Under the pieces are notes generated by a model. That model saw only the letters and a list, made by a program, of their open reading frames with translations, made no database searches and was not told the origin of the DNA. Position numbers and translations under genes: made by a program. A DNA stretch of 64,000 bases, taken from NCBI RefSeq assembly GCF_002088235.1, contig NZ_AQQV01000003.1, positions 310,001-374,000 on the forward strand. Reading direction: 5' to 3'. Positions 44,755 to 56,450 of the stretch are shown one piece after another (position 1 is the first letter of the stretch; each line of letters opens with the position of its first letter). The DNA comes from Oceanococcus atlanticus (GTDB lineage Bacteria > Pseudomonadota > Gammaproteobacteria > Nevskiales > Oceanococcaceae).

Positions 44755-45037
44755 CTCCGCCTTCCACTTGTGCTCGCAGTTTTTGTCCCGGACGGAAGGT
44801 GACGACACGGCGCGCAGAAATCGGAATTTCTTCGCCGGTTTTCGGATTGCGCCCGGGACGCTGATTTTTATCGCGTAATTCGAAGTTGCCAAAGCCGGAA
44901 AGCTTGACCGGTTGTCCCGCTTCCAGCGAGGTCTTCACTTCCTCGAAGACCCGGTCAACAAACTCTTTGGCTTCCCGCTTGTTCAGACCGAGCTGGAAGA
45001 ACAGCGAATCAGCGAGTTCGGATTTAGTAAGCGCCAC
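44726..45037 (-). CDS. ihfA: Integration host factor subunit alpha
   Basis: A 103-residue nucleoid protein that pairs with IhfB to bend DNA, among other roles at sigma-54 promoters such as those in this window. [12 protein letters not shown] at the start and [22 protein letters not shown] with the intercalating Pro are diagnostic. The start is GTG one base after the pheT stop; upstream in-frame codons would run into pheT. Overlaps the merR start. Confidence 0.97.
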   Translation of the reverse strand: MALTKSELADSLFFQLGLNKREAKEFVDRVFEEVKTSLEAGQPVKLSGFGNFELRDKNQRPGRNPKTGEEIPISARRVVTFRPGQKLRAQVEGGDAQRSSGNN

Positions 45038-45038
45038 G

Positions 45039-47408
45039 CTAGTCCCTGATCTGTGCCCCAAATTCCCGTTCGAGTCCGGACGTCAGCTTCTGTATGGCTG
45101 CGTCTACGTCCTCGTCGGTAAGCGTGCGGGAAAAATCCTGAAATATCAAGCCCAAAGCGACGCTCTTGCATCCTTTAGGTAAGGCATCGCCGGTAAATAC
45201 GTCAAACACGCGAACCTCACGCAGGATATCGCCCGCCTGTTTCTTGACATATTGAATGAGGTTTTCCGCTGCAAGTGTCTGATCGACCAGCAAAGCCAGG
45301 TCACGACGCGAACTCGGTGTTGCGGTGATCGGACTGAGCTTGGGCAGCTCCAGCGTGTCTACAACACGACGCTGAATCTCGAAAAGCAAAGGGCTGTGGG
45401 GCAGATCCAGGGGCTTTTTCAGGCGTGGATGAATCTCGCCCAGCACACCCACACACTCACCATCCAGCAGCAGACTGGCGCTGCGGCCAGGGTGCAGGGC
45501 CGGGTGCGGGTTCTGGTCGGACCATTGCAGGGCTTCGGCCTTGTCGCCCAGCAACGCCGTTACATCGGCCTTCAGGTCGTAGAAGTCGACATTACGCTTG
45601 GTGCTGGCCCATTGCTCGGGCTGAGCCAAGCCACTGATCAGACCGGCCACACATTCGATTTCTTCGATGCGGTCATCACGCTTACCGTATTTGCGCCCCA
45701 GTTCGAACAGCCGGATGCGCTCCTGTTGGCGTGCCGCATTGTGTTTCCACACGGGAATCAGACTGGCCCACAAGCTGCGGCGCATCTGGGCCATTGCCGC
45801 CGACATCGGGTTGTCGAGCATGACCGGCGCCAAGGCGCTGTCACCATTCAGCGCATCGTCGGTGCCGCTGTCGGCGAAACTGAAGCTGACCGCTTCGTGG
45901 TAGCCGCGCGCAACCAGCTCGCGGCGTATGCGGCTGGCTGCATCTGCACGTGGTGCGCTCAGGGCCACACCCACGCGACGCTCACGCCCCGGCAGATTGT
46001 CGTAGCCATGAATGCGTGCGATCTCTTCAACCAGATCAATGGCCTCGTTCAGATCGTAGCGGTGACTGGGCGGCGTAACCTTGAGCAAAGCGCCGTCGGA
46101 CGTCACCGTGCATTCCAGCTTGCGCAGAATATCGACCATCGCCTCAGGTGCTACGGGGGAACCCAACAGGGCTTGCACCCGCTGCGCTGAAAGTTCAATC
46201 TGCGGCGGCGTCCATGCGGTCGCTTCTTCAATGCTGGCGGGGCCGGCCTGGCCACCGCAGATGCTGATCAGCAGATTGGTCGCACGATCCAGCGCCAGCT
46301 CCTGCAGGCTCGGATCCACGCCGCGCTCAAAGCGCTGCAGCGAATCGGAAGAGAGCTTGAAGCGGCGGCCGGTGCCAGCCACTGCTCGCGGTGTGAAGCA
46401 GGCGCTCTCGAGCAACACATCGGTGGTTTTCTCATCGACCGAGCTGTCCAACCCGCCCATGGCGCCGGCCAGTGCGACAGGCGCGCGCTTGTCAGCGATC
46501 ACCAGCGATTGCTCATTGAGTTCGATGGCTTGCTCGTTGAGCAGTGTCAGCGTCTCTCCGGCGCGAGCCCGGCGTACACAGATATCACCCTCAAGCTTGC
46601 TCAGATCGAAGGCATGCATGGGCTGCCCCAACTCCATGAGTACGTAGTTGGTCACATCCACCAGCGGATTGATGCTACGCAGTCCGGCACGGCGCAAGCG
46701 CTCTGCCATCCATAGCGGGGTGGCCGCCGTGCGATCCAGGCCCCGTACTACACGCCCGGCGTAACGGCGGCAATCTGCCGCGTCTTCAATGCGAATGACT
46801 GGTTTGTCCTCAAGGGACACTAGCGGAGCGCTGGCGTCGAACGGGCGCGTCATGTCCACGCCGGTGAGGCAGGCCAGTTCGCGAGCCACACCGCGCACAC
46901 TGAAGCAATCGCCGCGATTTGGCGTCAGTGCAATGTCCAGAATACTGTCATCCAGTGCCAGCGCATCACTGAGCGCGCTGCCAACCGTCAGTTCCTGTGG
47001 CAACTCAATGATTCCGTCGGTCTCATCCATGCCGAGCTCGCCACCGGAACACAGCATGCCGAAGGATTCCTGGCCACGAATCTTGCTTTTCTTGATTTTG
47101 AAATCACCCGGCAGGCGCGTTCCGATGGTGGCCAGAGCGACTTTAATGCCGGGCCGCGCATTGGGCGCGCCGCAGACGATTTGCAGCGGCTGATCCTGCC
47201 CGGCATCAACTGAGCAGACCTGCAGACGATCAGCATCCGGGTGACGTTCGGCATTGAGGATTTCGGCAACAACCACACCGTCGAGCGCAGGGGCCGCGGG
47301 CTCAAGGTCGTCGAGTTCAAGCCCGGCCATGGTCAGCACTTCGCCGGCCTGAGCCGCACTCAACTTGGTTTCGGCCCATTCACTGAGCCATTGATATGAA
47401 ATTTTCAT
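45039..47408 (-). CDS. pheT: Phenylalanyl-tRNA synthetase beta subunit
   Basis: A 789-residue subunit of the alpha2-beta2 enzyme that charges tRNA-Phe. The N-terminal EMAP/tRNA-binding domain is at about 40-150, the B3/B4 editing region at 200-400, the B5 fold at 400-475, and the anticodon-binding FDX-ACB domain at the C-terminus ([18 protein letters not shown]). Length matches bacterial PheT (about 795). It lies 6 bp downstream of pheS. Confidence 0.98.
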   Translation of the reverse strand: MKISYQWLSEWAETKLSAAQAGEVLTMAGLELDDLEPAAPALDGVVVAEILNAERHPDADRLQVCSVDAGQDQPLQIVCGAPNARPGIKVALATIGTRLPGDFKIKKSKIRGQESFGMLCSGGELGMDETDGIIELPQELTVGSALSDALALDDSILDIALTPNRGDCFSVRGVARELACLTGVDMTRPFDASAPLVSLEDKPVIRIEDAADCRRYAGRVVRGLDRTAATPLWMAERLRRAGLRSINPLVDVTNYVLMELGQPMHAFDLSKLEGDICVRRARAGETLTLLNEQAIELNEQSLVIADKRAPVALAGAMGGLDSSVDEKTTDVLLESACFTPRAVAGTGRRFKLSSDSLQRFERGVDPSLQELALDRATNLLISICGGQAGPASIEEATAWTPPQIELSAQRVQALLGSPVAPEAMVDILRKLECTVTSDGALLKVTPPSHRYDLNEAIDLVEEIARIHGYDNLPGRERRVGVALSAPRADAASRIRRELVARGYHEAVSFSFADSGTDDALNGDSALAPVMLDNPMSAAMAQMRRSLWASLIPVWKHNAARQQERIRLFELGRKYGKRDDRIEEIECVAGLISGLAQPEQWASTKRNVDFYDLKADVTALLGDKAEALQWSDQNPHPALHPGRSASLLLDGECVGVLGEIHPRLKKPLDLPHSPLLFEIQRRVVDTLELPKLSPITATPSSRRDLALLVDQTLAAENLIQYVKKQAGDILREVRVFDVFTGDALPKGCKSVALGLIFQDFSRTLTDEDVDAAIQKLTSGLEREFGAQIRD

Positions 47409-47414
47409 GGAGAT

Positions 47415-48509
<1,095 letters not shown>

Positions 48510-48530
48510 CTAAAGCGCAGCGCGGTTTGG

Positions 48531-48884
48531 TCAGAGTGCGGCTTTGGCTTTTTCGACCAGGCCAGCAAACGCCGCAGCATCATGCAGTGCCAGATCAGCA
48601 AGTACCTTGCGATCCAGCTCGATGCCGGCTTTGCTCAAACCATTCATGAATTTGCTGTACGACAGTCCGTTGGCCTTGGAGGCAGCATTGATGCGCACAA
48701 TCCACAGCGCACGGAACTGGCGTTTTTTCTGACGACGGTCGCGATAAGCATATTGACCGGCCTTGAACACCGCCTGACGGGCGGTTTTATAGGTCCGGCT
48801 GCGCGCGCCGTAATAGCCTTTTGCGGCTTTTAAAACTTTCTTGTGCCGCGCTTTGGCGGTCACTCCACGTTTCACTCTGGGCAT
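48531..48884 (-). CDS. rplT: 50S ribosomal protein L20
   Basis: A 117-residue protein of the large subunit needed early in assembly, and in known bacteria a repressor of its own operon. Starts [15 protein letters not shown], with [17 protein letters not shown] and [19 protein letters not shown] as usual. Length is standard (117-118). Confidence 0.99.
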   Translation of the reverse strand: MPRVKRGVTAKARHKKVLKAAKGYYGARSRTYKTARQAVFKAGQYAYRDRRQKKRQFRALWIVRINAASKANGLSYSKFMNGLSKAGIELDRKVLADLALHDAAAFAGLVEKAKAAL

Positions 48885-48917
48885 TTTCTATTTCCTTTGG
48901 TGAGGTTGTTGTTAGAA

Positions 48918-48969
48918 GACGTCAAGGCAATGCCTATGGCCTTGGAGCGTCTTTGCGGGCAAGCCCGCA
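48918..48969 (-). promoter_or_regulatory. Paired hairpins in the rpmI-rplT spacer
   Basis: Two stems lie in the 103-bp spacer: TGCGGGC/GCCCGCA (48954-48969), and GACG..CAAGGC with GCCTTG..CGTC (48918-48951). L20 represses rpmI-rplT by binding RNA structures that mimic 23S rRNA; whether these stems do so is not known. Confidence 0.4.
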
Positions 48970-48987
48970 GCAAATCAGCTGACTGAT

Positions 48988-49182
48988 TTACAGGTTCGGC
49001 AACATCTGTTTGACCGCGGCGACGTCGGACTTGCACACCATCGCGTTCTTGTTCAAGTTGCGCACGCGCTTGCGGTTCTTCTTGGTCAGAATGTGCCGCT
49101 TATGGCTTTGTGCACGCTTGAAACCGTTGGCCGTTTGGCGAAAGCGTTTGGCTGCGCCACGGTTGGTTTTCATTTTTGGCAT
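48988..49182 (-). CDS. rpmI: 50S ribosomal protein L35
   Basis: A 64-residue basic ribosomal protein. [19 protein letters not shown] and the run [14 protein letters not shown] are family-defining. It lies between infC and rplT as in most bacteria, 27 bp downstream of infC. Confidence 0.98.
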   Translation of the reverse strand: MPKMKTNRGAAKRFRQTANGFKRAQSHKRHILTKKNRKRVRNLNKNAMVCKSDVAAVKQMLPNL

Positions 49183-49209
49183 TGGACTTCCTAGGGTTTA
49201 TACGGGACT

Positions 49210-49728
49210 TCAGGATTTCCTTGGCGCCATCACCATGACCATTTGCCGACCTTCCATCTTCGGCATCTGCTCAACCTGCGCCAATTCATCCAGGTCCTGT
49301 TTCACACGTTCAAGGAGTTTCAATCCGATTTCCTGATGGGCCATTTCTCGCCCGCGGAAACGCATTGTCACCTTGATCTTGTCGCCATCCTCCACAAAGG
49401 ACACTAGGCGACGCAGTTTGGTCTGGTAATCCCCTTCCTCCGTATTCGGACGGAATTTGATCTCCTTGACCTGTATCTGTTTCTGTTTTTTGCGGGCGGC
49501 TTGCTGCGTCTTGTTCTTCTGGAACAAGTACTTGCCGTAATCCATCAATTTGCAGACGGGCGGGCGGGCCTGCGGTGCAACTTCCACCAGGTCGAGACCG
49601 GCTTCGGCTGCTTTTCCTAACGCCTCTTCCAGTGAAACGACGCCCAACTGCTCTCCGTCGGCACTGACGAGCCGAACCTCCCGTGCGGTGATTTCATTAT
49701 TCCGCCGGTCGTGTTTTTCTGAGCTGAT
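49210..49728 (-). CDS. infC: Translation initiation factor IF-3 with ATC start codon
   Basis: A 172-residue factor that binds the 30S subunit and rejects wrong start codons. The N-domain runs from [20 protein letters not shown], the linker [19 protein letters not shown], then the C-domain. Between the thrS stop (same frame) and the conserved RRNNEI there is no ATG, GTG or TTG. An ATC at 49728 has GGAG eight bases upstream. E. coli infC uses ATT, a codon IF-3 itself discriminates against, giving autoregulation. ATC here would work the same way. The first ordinary start (TTG at 49647) would remove conserved N-terminal residues. Confidence 0.93.
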   Translation of the reverse strand: MSSEKHDRRNNEITAREVRLVSADGEQLGVVSLEEALGKAAEAGLDLVEVAPQARPPVCKLMDYGKYLFQKNKTQQAARKKQKQIQVKEIKFRPNTEEGDYQTKLRRLVSFVEDGDKIKVTMRFRGREMAHQEIGLKLLERVKQDLDELAQVEQMPKMEGRQMVMVMAPRKS

Positions 49729-49752
49729 GCTTTTGACTCCGTAAAAAACGAA

Positions 49753-51657
49753 CTAAGGCCGTGATGCCTCGTCGGACAGCCTGTCAAGGAACGCGTCGAC
49801 CGACATGGTTCCAAGGTCAGCTCCGTCACGCGCACGCACGGCCACTTGATTATTTTCGACTTCGCGGTCTCCCAGCACGACGACGTACGGGATACGTTGA
49901 ATAGAAAGCTCGCGGATTTTAAAGCCGATTTTCTCGTTTCTCAAGTCCGCGCGGGCGCGAAAACCTGCTTGAGTCAGGCGCTCGACCACGGATTTGGCAA
50001 AATCAGCCTGCCGATCGGTGATGTTGGCCACCACAACTTGCTCTGGAGCCAGCCACAACGGTAGGGCACCGGCATGGTGCTCAATCAGTATGCCGATGAA
50101 GCGTTCCATGGAGCCCAGGATGGCACGGTGAATCATCACCGGCACCGCGCGCTCGCTGTGTTCGTTGACATATTGCGCATCCAGACGGCCAGGCATGGAG
50201 AAGTCCAGCTGGATGGTGCCGCACTGCCAATCACGCTCCAGACAGTCGCGTAAGGTGAACTCGATCTTGGGGCCATAAAAGGCGCCTTCGCCGGGCTGCA
50301 GGCGATAGTCCAGACCCTTGGATTCCAGGCAGCTTTTTAGCGCAGCCTCGGAGCGGTCCCACAGCTCGTCGCTACCCACGCGCTCTTCCGGGCGGGTCGA
50401 CAGCGCCAGAGTGACGTTTTCGAATCCGAAATCCTTGTACACATCAAAGGTCAGGTCGATGAGCTCGGCCACTTCCGACTCAATCTGGCCTTCGGTGCAG
50501 AAAATATGCGCATCGTCCTGGGTAAAGCCGCGCACGCGCATCAGCCCGTGCAAGGACCCGGACAGCTCATTGCGGTGACAGGAACCGAACTCGGCCATGC
50601 GTAGGGGCAGGTCGCGATAGCTCTTAAGGCCCTGGTTGTAAATCTGGATGTGGGCCGGGCAGTTCATCGGCTTGATCGCGTATTCGCGGTCTTCTGATGC
50701 GGTCATGAACATGCCACTGGCGAATTTGTCCATGTGGCCGGACTTTTCCCACAGCACTTTGTCGATCACTTGCGGGGTTTTAACTTCTTGGTAGCCGGCC
50801 GTGCGCAGGCGCTGGCGCACGTAGTTTTCGATCACGCCATAAACCCGCCAGCCGTGATCGTGCCAGAACACCATGCCAGGCGCTTCTTCCTGGAAATGGA
50901 ACAGGTCAAGGCGCTTGCCCAGCGTGCGGTGATCGCGTTTGGCGGCTTCTTCCAGCCGGTTGAGGTATTTCTTCAGCGCTTTTTTGTCGGCCCAGGCCGT
51001 GCCGTAAATGCGCTGCAGCATTTCGTTGCGTGAATCGCCGCGCCAGTAGGCGCCGGCCACTTTCATCAGTTTGAAATGGCCAAGCTTGCCGGTGGACGGC
51101 ACATGCGGGCCACGGCACAGGTCAACGAAGTCATCCTGACGGTACAGGCTAATGTCTTCGTCGGTGGGGATCGAGGCGATGATTTCCGCCTTGTATTCCT
51201 CACCCATCTCACGGAAGTAGTCGACCGCCTCGTCACGCGCCATCAGCTCGCGGGCCACACTGTAGTCGGAGGCCGCGAGCTCGGCCATGCGCGCTTCGAT
51301 CTTTTCCAGATCCTCCGGAGTGAACGGGCGCGAGTAGGCGAAATCGTAATAAAAGCCGTCGTCGATGACCGGACCGATGGTGACCTGAGCTTCGGGATAC
51401 AGCTGTTTTACCGCATGGGCCAGCAGATGTGCGGTGGAATGGCGGATGATATCCAGGCCTTCCTCATCCCGCGTGGTTACGATGGCCAACTCAGCGTCAT
51501 CTTCGATGACATGAGAGGTATCAAGGAGTTGTCCATTGATGCGCCCGGCAAGAGCCGCTTTGGCCAGCCCAGGACCGATATCCTGAGCAACCTCGGCAAT
51601 GGAAACCGGACGATCGAATTCGCGACGGGAGCCGTCGGGCAGGGTGATGCTGGGCAT
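49753..51657 (-). CDS. thrS: Threonyl-tRNA synthetase
   Basis: A 634-residue class II synthetase. The TGS domain ([18 protein letters not shown]) is at residues 1-60, then the editing domain with [16 protein letters not shown] and its late HxxxH-type zinc motif. The catalytic core has motif 2 ([26 protein letters not shown], Cys zinc ligand) and motif 3 ([22 protein letters not shown]). The C-terminal anticodon domain closes it. Start at ATG before PSITLPDG; the frame runs open to 51888. It heads the infC operon. Confidence 0.98.
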   Translation of the reverse strand: MPSITLPDGSRREFDRPVSIAEVAQDIGPGLAKAALAGRINGQLLDTSHVIEDDAELAIVTTRDEEGLDIIRHSTAHLLAHAVKQLYPEAQVTIGPVIDDGFYYDFAYSRPFTPEDLEKIEARMAELAASDYSVARELMARDEAVDYFREMGEEYKAEIIASIPTDEDISLYRQDDFVDLCRGPHVPSTGKLGHFKLMKVAGAYWRGDSRNEMLQRIYGTAWADKKALKKYLNRLEEAAKRDHRTLGKRLDLFHFQEEAPGMVFWHDHGWRVYGVIENYVRQRLRTAGYQEVKTPQVIDKVLWEKSGHMDKFASGMFMTASEDREYAIKPMNCPAHIQIYNQGLKSYRDLPLRMAEFGSCHRNELSGSLHGLMRVRGFTQDDAHIFCTEGQIESEVAELIDLTFDVYKDFGFENVTLALSTRPEERVGSDELWDRSEAALKSCLESKGLDYRLQPGEGAFYGPKIEFTLRDCLERDWQCGTIQLDFSMPGRLDAQYVNEHSERAVPVMIHRAILGSMERFIGILIEHHAGALPLWLAPEQVVVANITDRQADFAKSVVERLTQAGFRARADLRNEKIGFKIRELSIQRIPYVVVLGDREVENNQVAVRARDGADLGTMSVDAFLDRLSDEASRP

Positions 51658-51836
51658 GCTGTTTCTCGCTGTCAGTGGCGGCCCCCACGACAGGCCGCGT
51701 GATCGGGACGGATGCCCCAACGTGGAAAGGGCGCGAATTGTAAGCACAGCAGCGGCCCTCATCAAGGCAAAGCCGCGTGCCACGGTTGATGTGGCAAAGC
51801 ACGTTAAGATGCGGGTTTTTCCAATAGGGGCGGAGC

Positions 51837-53066
51837 ATGAGCGAAAAAACTCAGCGCGAATTCGATCTGGTGGTGTACGGTGCGGCAAGTTTTGTGGGGC
51901 GTTTGCTCACACGTTATTTGTGCGAAACCTACGGGGTCGATAAAGACCTGAAGTGGGCTCTTGCCGGGCGTAACGACGCGAAACTCAAGGCTGTCGCCGA
52001 AGAATTTGGCGCCCAAGACCTGCCGCGCATCATCGCCGACGCGCAAGATGGGCCGGCATTGCGTGACATGGCCGGCAAGACCAAGGTGGTCGTCACCACG
52101 GTTGGGCCTTACGCACTTTACGGTTCTGAGCTGGTTGCCGCGTGCGTGGAGCAAGGCACGGATTACTGTGATCTGACCGGCGAACCGCAATGGATGCAAC
52201 GCATGATTGATGCGCATCAGGATGGCGCCGAGCGCTCCGGCGCGCGAATCGTGCACAACTGCGGTTTCGATTCGATTCCGTCCGATCTTGGCGTGTGGTT
52301 TACCCAGCAGCAGGCCCAGGCCGATTTCGGCAGCCATTGCGAACAGATCAAGATGCGCGTGAAAGCGGCCAAGGGCGGGGCCAGCGGCGGTACCGTGGCG
52401 AGCCTGCTCAATGTGGTTGATGAAATCAAAAAAGACCCGGCTCTGCGTAAAGTAATGCAGAACCCGTATGCAGTGGCGCCGCAGGGCATGCGCAGCGGCG
52501 TGCGTCAGCCCAATGTCCAGGGCCCGACATTCGACAAGGATGCCAACGCCTGGCTGGGGCCGTTTGTCATGGCCGGCATCAACACCCGCGTTGTGCATCG
52601 CAGTCACGCGCTGCTCGGGCGTCCGTGGGGTGAGGGTTTCCTGTACGACGAGGCCATGATGGTCGGCCGCGGTCCGGGCGGCGCGCTGCGCGCAACCGCT
52701 GTTGCCGGCGGCCTCGGTGGATTCATGGTTTTGGCCGCGCTCAAGCCGACGCGTGCTCTGCTCAACAAGACGGTGCTGCCGCAGCCTGGCGAAGGCCCAA
52801 GCCCGCAGGCGCAGGAAGCCGGTTTCTATGACCTGCGCTTCTTTGGCCGTACCCCCAGTGGCGAGACCCTGCAAACCAAAGTCACCGGCGATCGCGACCC
52901 TGGCTACGGCTCGACCGCCAAGATGCTGGGTGAATCGGCGGTTTGCCTGGCCCGGGATATCGGCGAGAAACCGGGCGGCTTCTGGACGCCCAGCACCGCC
53001 ATGGGTGATGTGCTGATTGAGCGCCTGAATGCGCGTGCCGGCCTGAGCTTCGAACGCGTCAGCTGA
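51837..53066 (+). CDS. Saccharopine-dehydrogenase-like / trans-acting enoyl reductase family protein
   Basis: A 409-residue Rossmann oxidoreductase. [19 protein letters not shown] near the start is the NADP loop of the saccharopine dehydrogenase N-domain family. [29 protein letters not shown] and [12 protein letters not shown] are the shared family stretches. It matches the group including human SCCPDH and mycobacterial trans-acting enoyl reductase for phthiocerol lipids, not lysine-pathway enzymes. A role in lipid modification is plausible. It is divergent from thrS. Confidence 0.9.
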   Translation: MSEKTQREFDLVVYGAASFVGRLLTRYLCETYGVDKDLKWALAGRNDAKLKAVAEEFGAQDLPRIIADAQDGPALRDMAGKTKVVVTTVGPYALYGSELVAACVEQGTDYCDLTGEPQWMQRMIDAHQDGAERSGARIVHNCGFDSIPSDLGVWFTQQQAQADFGSHCEQIKMRVKAAKGGASGGTVASLLNVVDEIKKDPALRKVMQNPYAVAPQGMRSGVRQPNVQGPTFDKDANAWLGPFVMAGINTRVVHRSHALLGRPWGEGFLYDEAMMVGRGPGGALRATAVAGGLGGFMVLAALKPTRALLNKTVLPQPGEGPSPQAQEAGFYDLRFFGRTPSGETLQTKVTGDRDPGYGSTAKMLGESAVCLARDIGEKPGGFWTPSTAMGDVLIERLNARAGLSFERVS

Positions 53067-53076
53067 ACCGCGCTAA

Positions 53077-53109
53077 CAACAACTGCGGGTGTTACAGCCC
53101 GCAGTTGTT
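53077..53109. terminator. Hairpin between convergent genes, overlapping the lipA end
   Basis: A perfect 12-bp stem AACAACTGCGGG/CCCGCAGTTGTT with a 9-nt loop. One arm encodes the last residues of lipA. T-rich flanks are short (TTGTTCTT on the plus strand). It probably terminates the plus-strand gene. Confidence 0.6.
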
Positions 53110-54078
53110 CTTGGAGAAGACCTGGTCCGCGCGGTAGCTGGAACGCACCAGCGGGCCGGAGACCACTTCAAGAAAACCGCGTTCCAGGCCCCATTCGCGA
53201 TATTTGGCGAATTCATCGGGCGTGACGTAACGCTCCACCGGCAAGTGGTTGCGGGTCGGGCGCAGGTACTGGCCAAACGTCACGATGTCCAGGCCGGCCT
53301 CACGCATGTCGTCGAGGGCGGCGAGAATTTCGTCGTCGCGCTCCCCCAGGCCCAGCATCAGGCTGGTTTTGCTCAGCACGTCAGGGCGGAATTGCTTGGC
53401 GTGGCGCAGCACGTCCAGCGTTTGTTCGTAGGAGGCCCTCGGATCGCGGACCGGGTGGGTCAGGCGGCGCACCGTTTCCAGATTCTGGGCGAACACTTGC
53501 AGTCCCGAATCCACCACGGTTTCGACGCACTCATGACGACCCTGGAAGTCAGGGGTCAAGGCTTCCACTGCGGTATCCGGATTCATGTCGCGGATGGCGC
53601 GGATGCAATCGGCATAGTGTTGGGCACCACCGTCGGGCAAATCGTCGCGATCCACCGAGGTCAACACGATGTACTTGAGGTTCATCAAGCGCACAGAATT
53701 GGCCGCGTTGTCTGGCTCGTCCTTGTCCAGCCAGCCACCCGGATTACCGGTGTCGACCGAGCAGAAACGACAGGCCCGTGTGCACACTGCGCCCATCAGC
53801 ATGATGGTGGCCGTGCCATGCGACCAGCATTCGCCGATATTGGGGCATTTGGATTCTTCGCAGACCGTGGCCAGCTTGTGTTCCTTGACGTTTTTCAAGG
53901 TGTCGAAGTAACGCGGATCGGAGGGCAGCTGAGCGCGTAGCCATTTGGGTTTCTGGCCGCGTGGCACGTCGCCCGCGTTGCGGTCGTGCTTGATGCCGTC
54001 CTTGATCGCGTTAAAGCCTTGTGGTGCGGTGTATTTCTCACCGCTAACCACCACAGGAATGCCTTTGAAATCGCTCAT
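53092..54078 (-). CDS. lipA: Lipoyl synthase
   Basis: A 328-residue radical-SAM enzyme that inserts two sulfurs into the octanoyl chain of lipoyl-dependent proteins. The auxiliary cluster motif is [12 protein letters not shown] and the radical-SAM motif [10 protein letters not shown]. The C-terminal SSYRADQVF has the third-ligand Ser of the auxiliary cluster. Length is standard. lipB is not adjacent. It is divergent from the DUF1329 gene. Confidence 0.98.
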   Translation of the reverse strand: MSDFKGIPVVVSGEKYTAPQGFNAIKDGIKHDRNAGDVPRGQKPKWLRAQLPSDPRYFDTLKNVKEHKLATVCEESKCPNIGECWSHGTATIMLMGAVCTRACRFCSVDTGNPGGWLDKDEPDNAANSVRLMNLKYIVLTSVDRDDLPDGGAQHYADCIRAIRDMNPDTAVEALTPDFQGRHECVETVVDSGLQVFAQNLETVRRLTHPVRDPRASYEQTLDVLRHAKQFRPDVLSKTSLMLGLGERDDEILAALDDMREAGLDIVTFGQYLRPTRNHLPVERYVTPDEFAKYREWGLERGFLEVVSGPLVRSSYRADQVFSKNNCGL

Positions 54079-54173
54079 GCGTGAAGTATACGCCGATGCC
54101 TGCGGAGACGCGGCAACGCACCGTTATACTGCGTCTCCAAGCATTGCTTGCTGCACAAGATCAAGGAAGAGAC

Positions 54174-55535
54174 GTGAAAAAATGCATTTTTGCCGTGCTG
54201 GTGGTTTTGGCGACGCCGGCGTACTCCAAGGTTTCAGCGGAACAAGCTGCTCGTCTTGGCCAGGATCTGACCCGGATCGGCGCTGAAAAAGCCGCTGCGC
54301 CCGCTACGCCGCATGGTTTGTCGATTCCGGCCTACGCCGGGGGCTTCAGCAAGCCCAACGATTCGAATACGGCGCAGGTCCCGGCTGACCCCTATGCCGC
54401 CGATGAACCGCTGCTAGTGATCGACAGCAGCAACGCCGGGCAATACGCGGACATCCTCAGCGTGGGGCAGCAGGCGCTGCTGAAAAACTATCCCACGACA
54501 TTTCGTATGCGGGTGTATCCCACACGCCGCAGCGCGGCCGTGCCTGAGCATGTCGCCCAGGCGACACAGGCGAATGCCACGGCGGTCGAACTTAAACCAG
54601 GCGGCAATGGCTTTACCGGAACCGCGCATGGCTTCCCCTTTCCGATACCTGCATCGGGGCAGGAGTTGATCTGGAACCATATGGCACGCTACCGCACAAC
54701 CGGGTTTCGCGGATTCACCAACAGTGCGGCGACCACATCCAGTGGTTCCTATGTGGTCGAACGCGCCTATCTGGAGGCCGTCATACAGTACGGTAACCCC
54801 GATATCGCGTTGGGGGATTGGGACAACGACCTGGCCATGATCCTGCGCAAAGTGGTTGCTCCGGCGAACAAAGCTGGCGACACCGTATTGCTGCATGTGC
54901 CAATGGACCGCGAAGCCGACGACATACAGATATGGTCTTACAACCCAGGTACGCGCAAAGTCCGCCGCATTGCCGAGGTGGGGTACGACAACCCGGCACA
55001 GGATGGCTTGATTACGCATGATCAGGTCGACATGTTCAACGGTCCGCTGGACCGCTACAACTTCAAGCTGATCGGCAAAAAAGCCGTGCTGGTGCCGTAT
55101 AACAATTACGCGCTGCACAGCCCCGATGTGAAGTACGCCGATATCGTGCACAAAGGCCATCCCAACCCGGATTTGCTGCGTTATGAACTGCACCGCACCT
55201 GGGTCCTGGAAGCCACCATCAAAGACGATGTCTCACATGTTTACAGCAAGCGTGTGATGTATCTGGACGAGGACAGTTGGCTGATTCTGCTCGCCGACAT
55301 GTATGACCAGCGCGGTGAGTTCTGGCGCACGTCAATGGCATTCGCGCTGCAATATCCGCAAATTCCTCTTCCGGACAACTCGTTGCAAGCCCACTTTGAC
55401 CTGCAGTCTCGTCGTTACGTGATGCTCAACATGCAGAATGAAGAGCGTACGCCGATGAGCTACAACCATGTTGCGCCGCCAAGCCATTTCACGACCTCGG
55501 CCCTGAAGCGCTTTGCGACTCAGCAGCACCGCTAA
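54174..55535 (+). CDS. DUF1329 exported protein
   Basis: A 453-residue protein with signal VKKCIFAVLVVLATPAYS. The fold is that of DUF1329, related to LolA/LolB lipoprotein-carrier shapes. FPIPASGQELIWNHMARYR, then YNPGTRKVRRIAE and the late SYNHVAPPSHFTTSALKR are family stretches. DUF1329 proteins occur with DUF1302 barrels and hydrocarbon or fatty-acid genes and may move lipids across the periplasm; no DUF1302 gene is next to it here. The start is GTG with AAGGAAGAGAC before it. An upstream ATG at 54081 gives a charged tail ahead of the signal and is unlikely. Confidence 0.88.
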   Translation: MKKCIFAVLVVLATPAYSKVSAEQAARLGQDLTRIGAEKAAAPATPHGLSIPAYAGGFSKPNDSNTAQVPADPYAADEPLLVIDSSNAGQYADILSVGQQALLKNYPTTFRMRVYPTRRSAAVPEHVAQATQANATAVELKPGGNGFTGTAHGFPFPIPASGQELIWNHMARYRTTGFRGFTNSAATTSSGSYVVERAYLEAVIQYGNPDIALGDWDNDLAMILRKVVAPANKAGDTVLLHVPMDREADDIQIWSYNPGTRKVRRIAEVGYDNPAQDGLITHDQVDMFNGPLDRYNFKLIGKKAVLVPYNNYALHSPDVKYADIVHKGHPNPDLLRYELHRTWVLEATIKDDVSHVYSKRVMYLDEDSWLILLADMYDQRGEFWRTSMAFALQYPQIPLPDNSLQAHFDLQSRRYVMLNMQNEERTPMSYNHVAPPSHFTTSALKRFATQQHR

Positions 55536-55538
55536 ATC

Positions 55539-56438
55539 GTGCGTATTGGAGTCGATCTGGGCGGCACCAAGATTGAGGGGGTCGTGCTCAACGGAAACCA
55601 GGTGGTTGCGCGCCTGCGGGTGGCCACGCCGCAAGGCAACTATGCGGCCACCCTTGATGCCGTCAGCGCGCTTGTGGACGCGCTGGAACAACAGACCGGG
55701 CAACGTGCGCTGCCTTTGGGGCTGGGGCACCCAGGCTCGATTGACCCGCACAGCGGCCTGCTGCGCAACGCCAACTCAGTGTGCCTGAATGGACGCGCGC
55801 TCAAACAAGATCTGGAGGCGCGACTTGATCGGCCGCTCGCGCTGGCCAATGACGCCAACTGTCTGGCCTTGTCTGAGCTCTACGATGGCGCAGCGCGTGG
55901 ATTGCAGTCTGCGTTTCTGGTCATTTTAGGCACGGGTGTGGGCGGCGCAGTGGTCGCCAATGGCCAATTGCAGCAGGGGTTCAATGGCCTTGGTGGCGAA
56001 TGGGGCCACAACCCGTTGCCCTGGGTTACAAAGCAAGAACTGCCAGGCACAGCGTGCTGGTGTGGTCAACACGGTTGTCTGGAAACCTGGTTGTCAGGGC
56101 CCGCTCTGTCGTTGCTTCACGCAAACGCGGGAGGCATCGCCGGGGATGCGCGGGCCATAGTGGCGCAAGCCGAGCAGGGGGACGCCATAGCGCGCGCATC
56201 GCTGGAGGCGTACAGCCATCGTCTGGCGCGAGCGCTGGCCGCGGTCATCAATCTGCTAGATCCGCAGATCATCGTGCTGGCGGGTGGTTTGTCGCAGGTC
56301 CGCACGCTGTATCATGACGTGCCTGCACTGTGGTCGCGATGGGTTTTCGCAGACCAGGTGCAGACCCCGCTGGTCCCTGCCGTTCACGGCGACGCGAGTG
56401 GCGCATTGGGCGCCGCCCGCCTTGGAATTGAGTGCTAA
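55539..56438 (+). CDS. mak: ROK-family sugar kinase, fructokinase Mak-like
   Basis: A 299-residue kinase that phosphorylates fructose or a related hexose. IGVDLGGTKIEG is the phosphate-1 motif, ANDANCLALSE the sugar/catalytic Asp region, GTGVGGAVV the ATP loop. GGEWGHNPLP and the zinc site CWCGQHGCLETW are the ROK signature. The wording NANSVCLNG and LDPQIIVLAGG follows E. coli Mak closely. The start is GTG 3 bp after the DUF1329 stop. Confidence 0.88.
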   Translation: MRIGVDLGGTKIEGVVLNGNQVVARLRVATPQGNYAATLDAVSALVDALEQQTGQRALPLGLGHPGSIDPHSGLLRNANSVCLNGRALKQDLEARLDRPLALANDANCLALSELYDGAARGLQSAFLVILGTGVGGAVVANGQLQQGFNGLGGEWGHNPLPWVTKQELPGTACWCGQHGCLETWLSGPALSLLHANAGGIAGDARAIVAQAEQGDAIARASLEAYSHRLARALAAVINLLDPQIIVLAGGLSQVRTLYHDVPALWSRWVFADQVQTPLVPAVHGDASGALGAARLGIEC

Positions 56439-56450
56439 CAGGCCCTGACT

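Noticed and set aside
51804-52874. A 356-codon minus-strand frame
   Set aside because: Antisense to the saccharopine-dehydrogenase-like gene; no motif.
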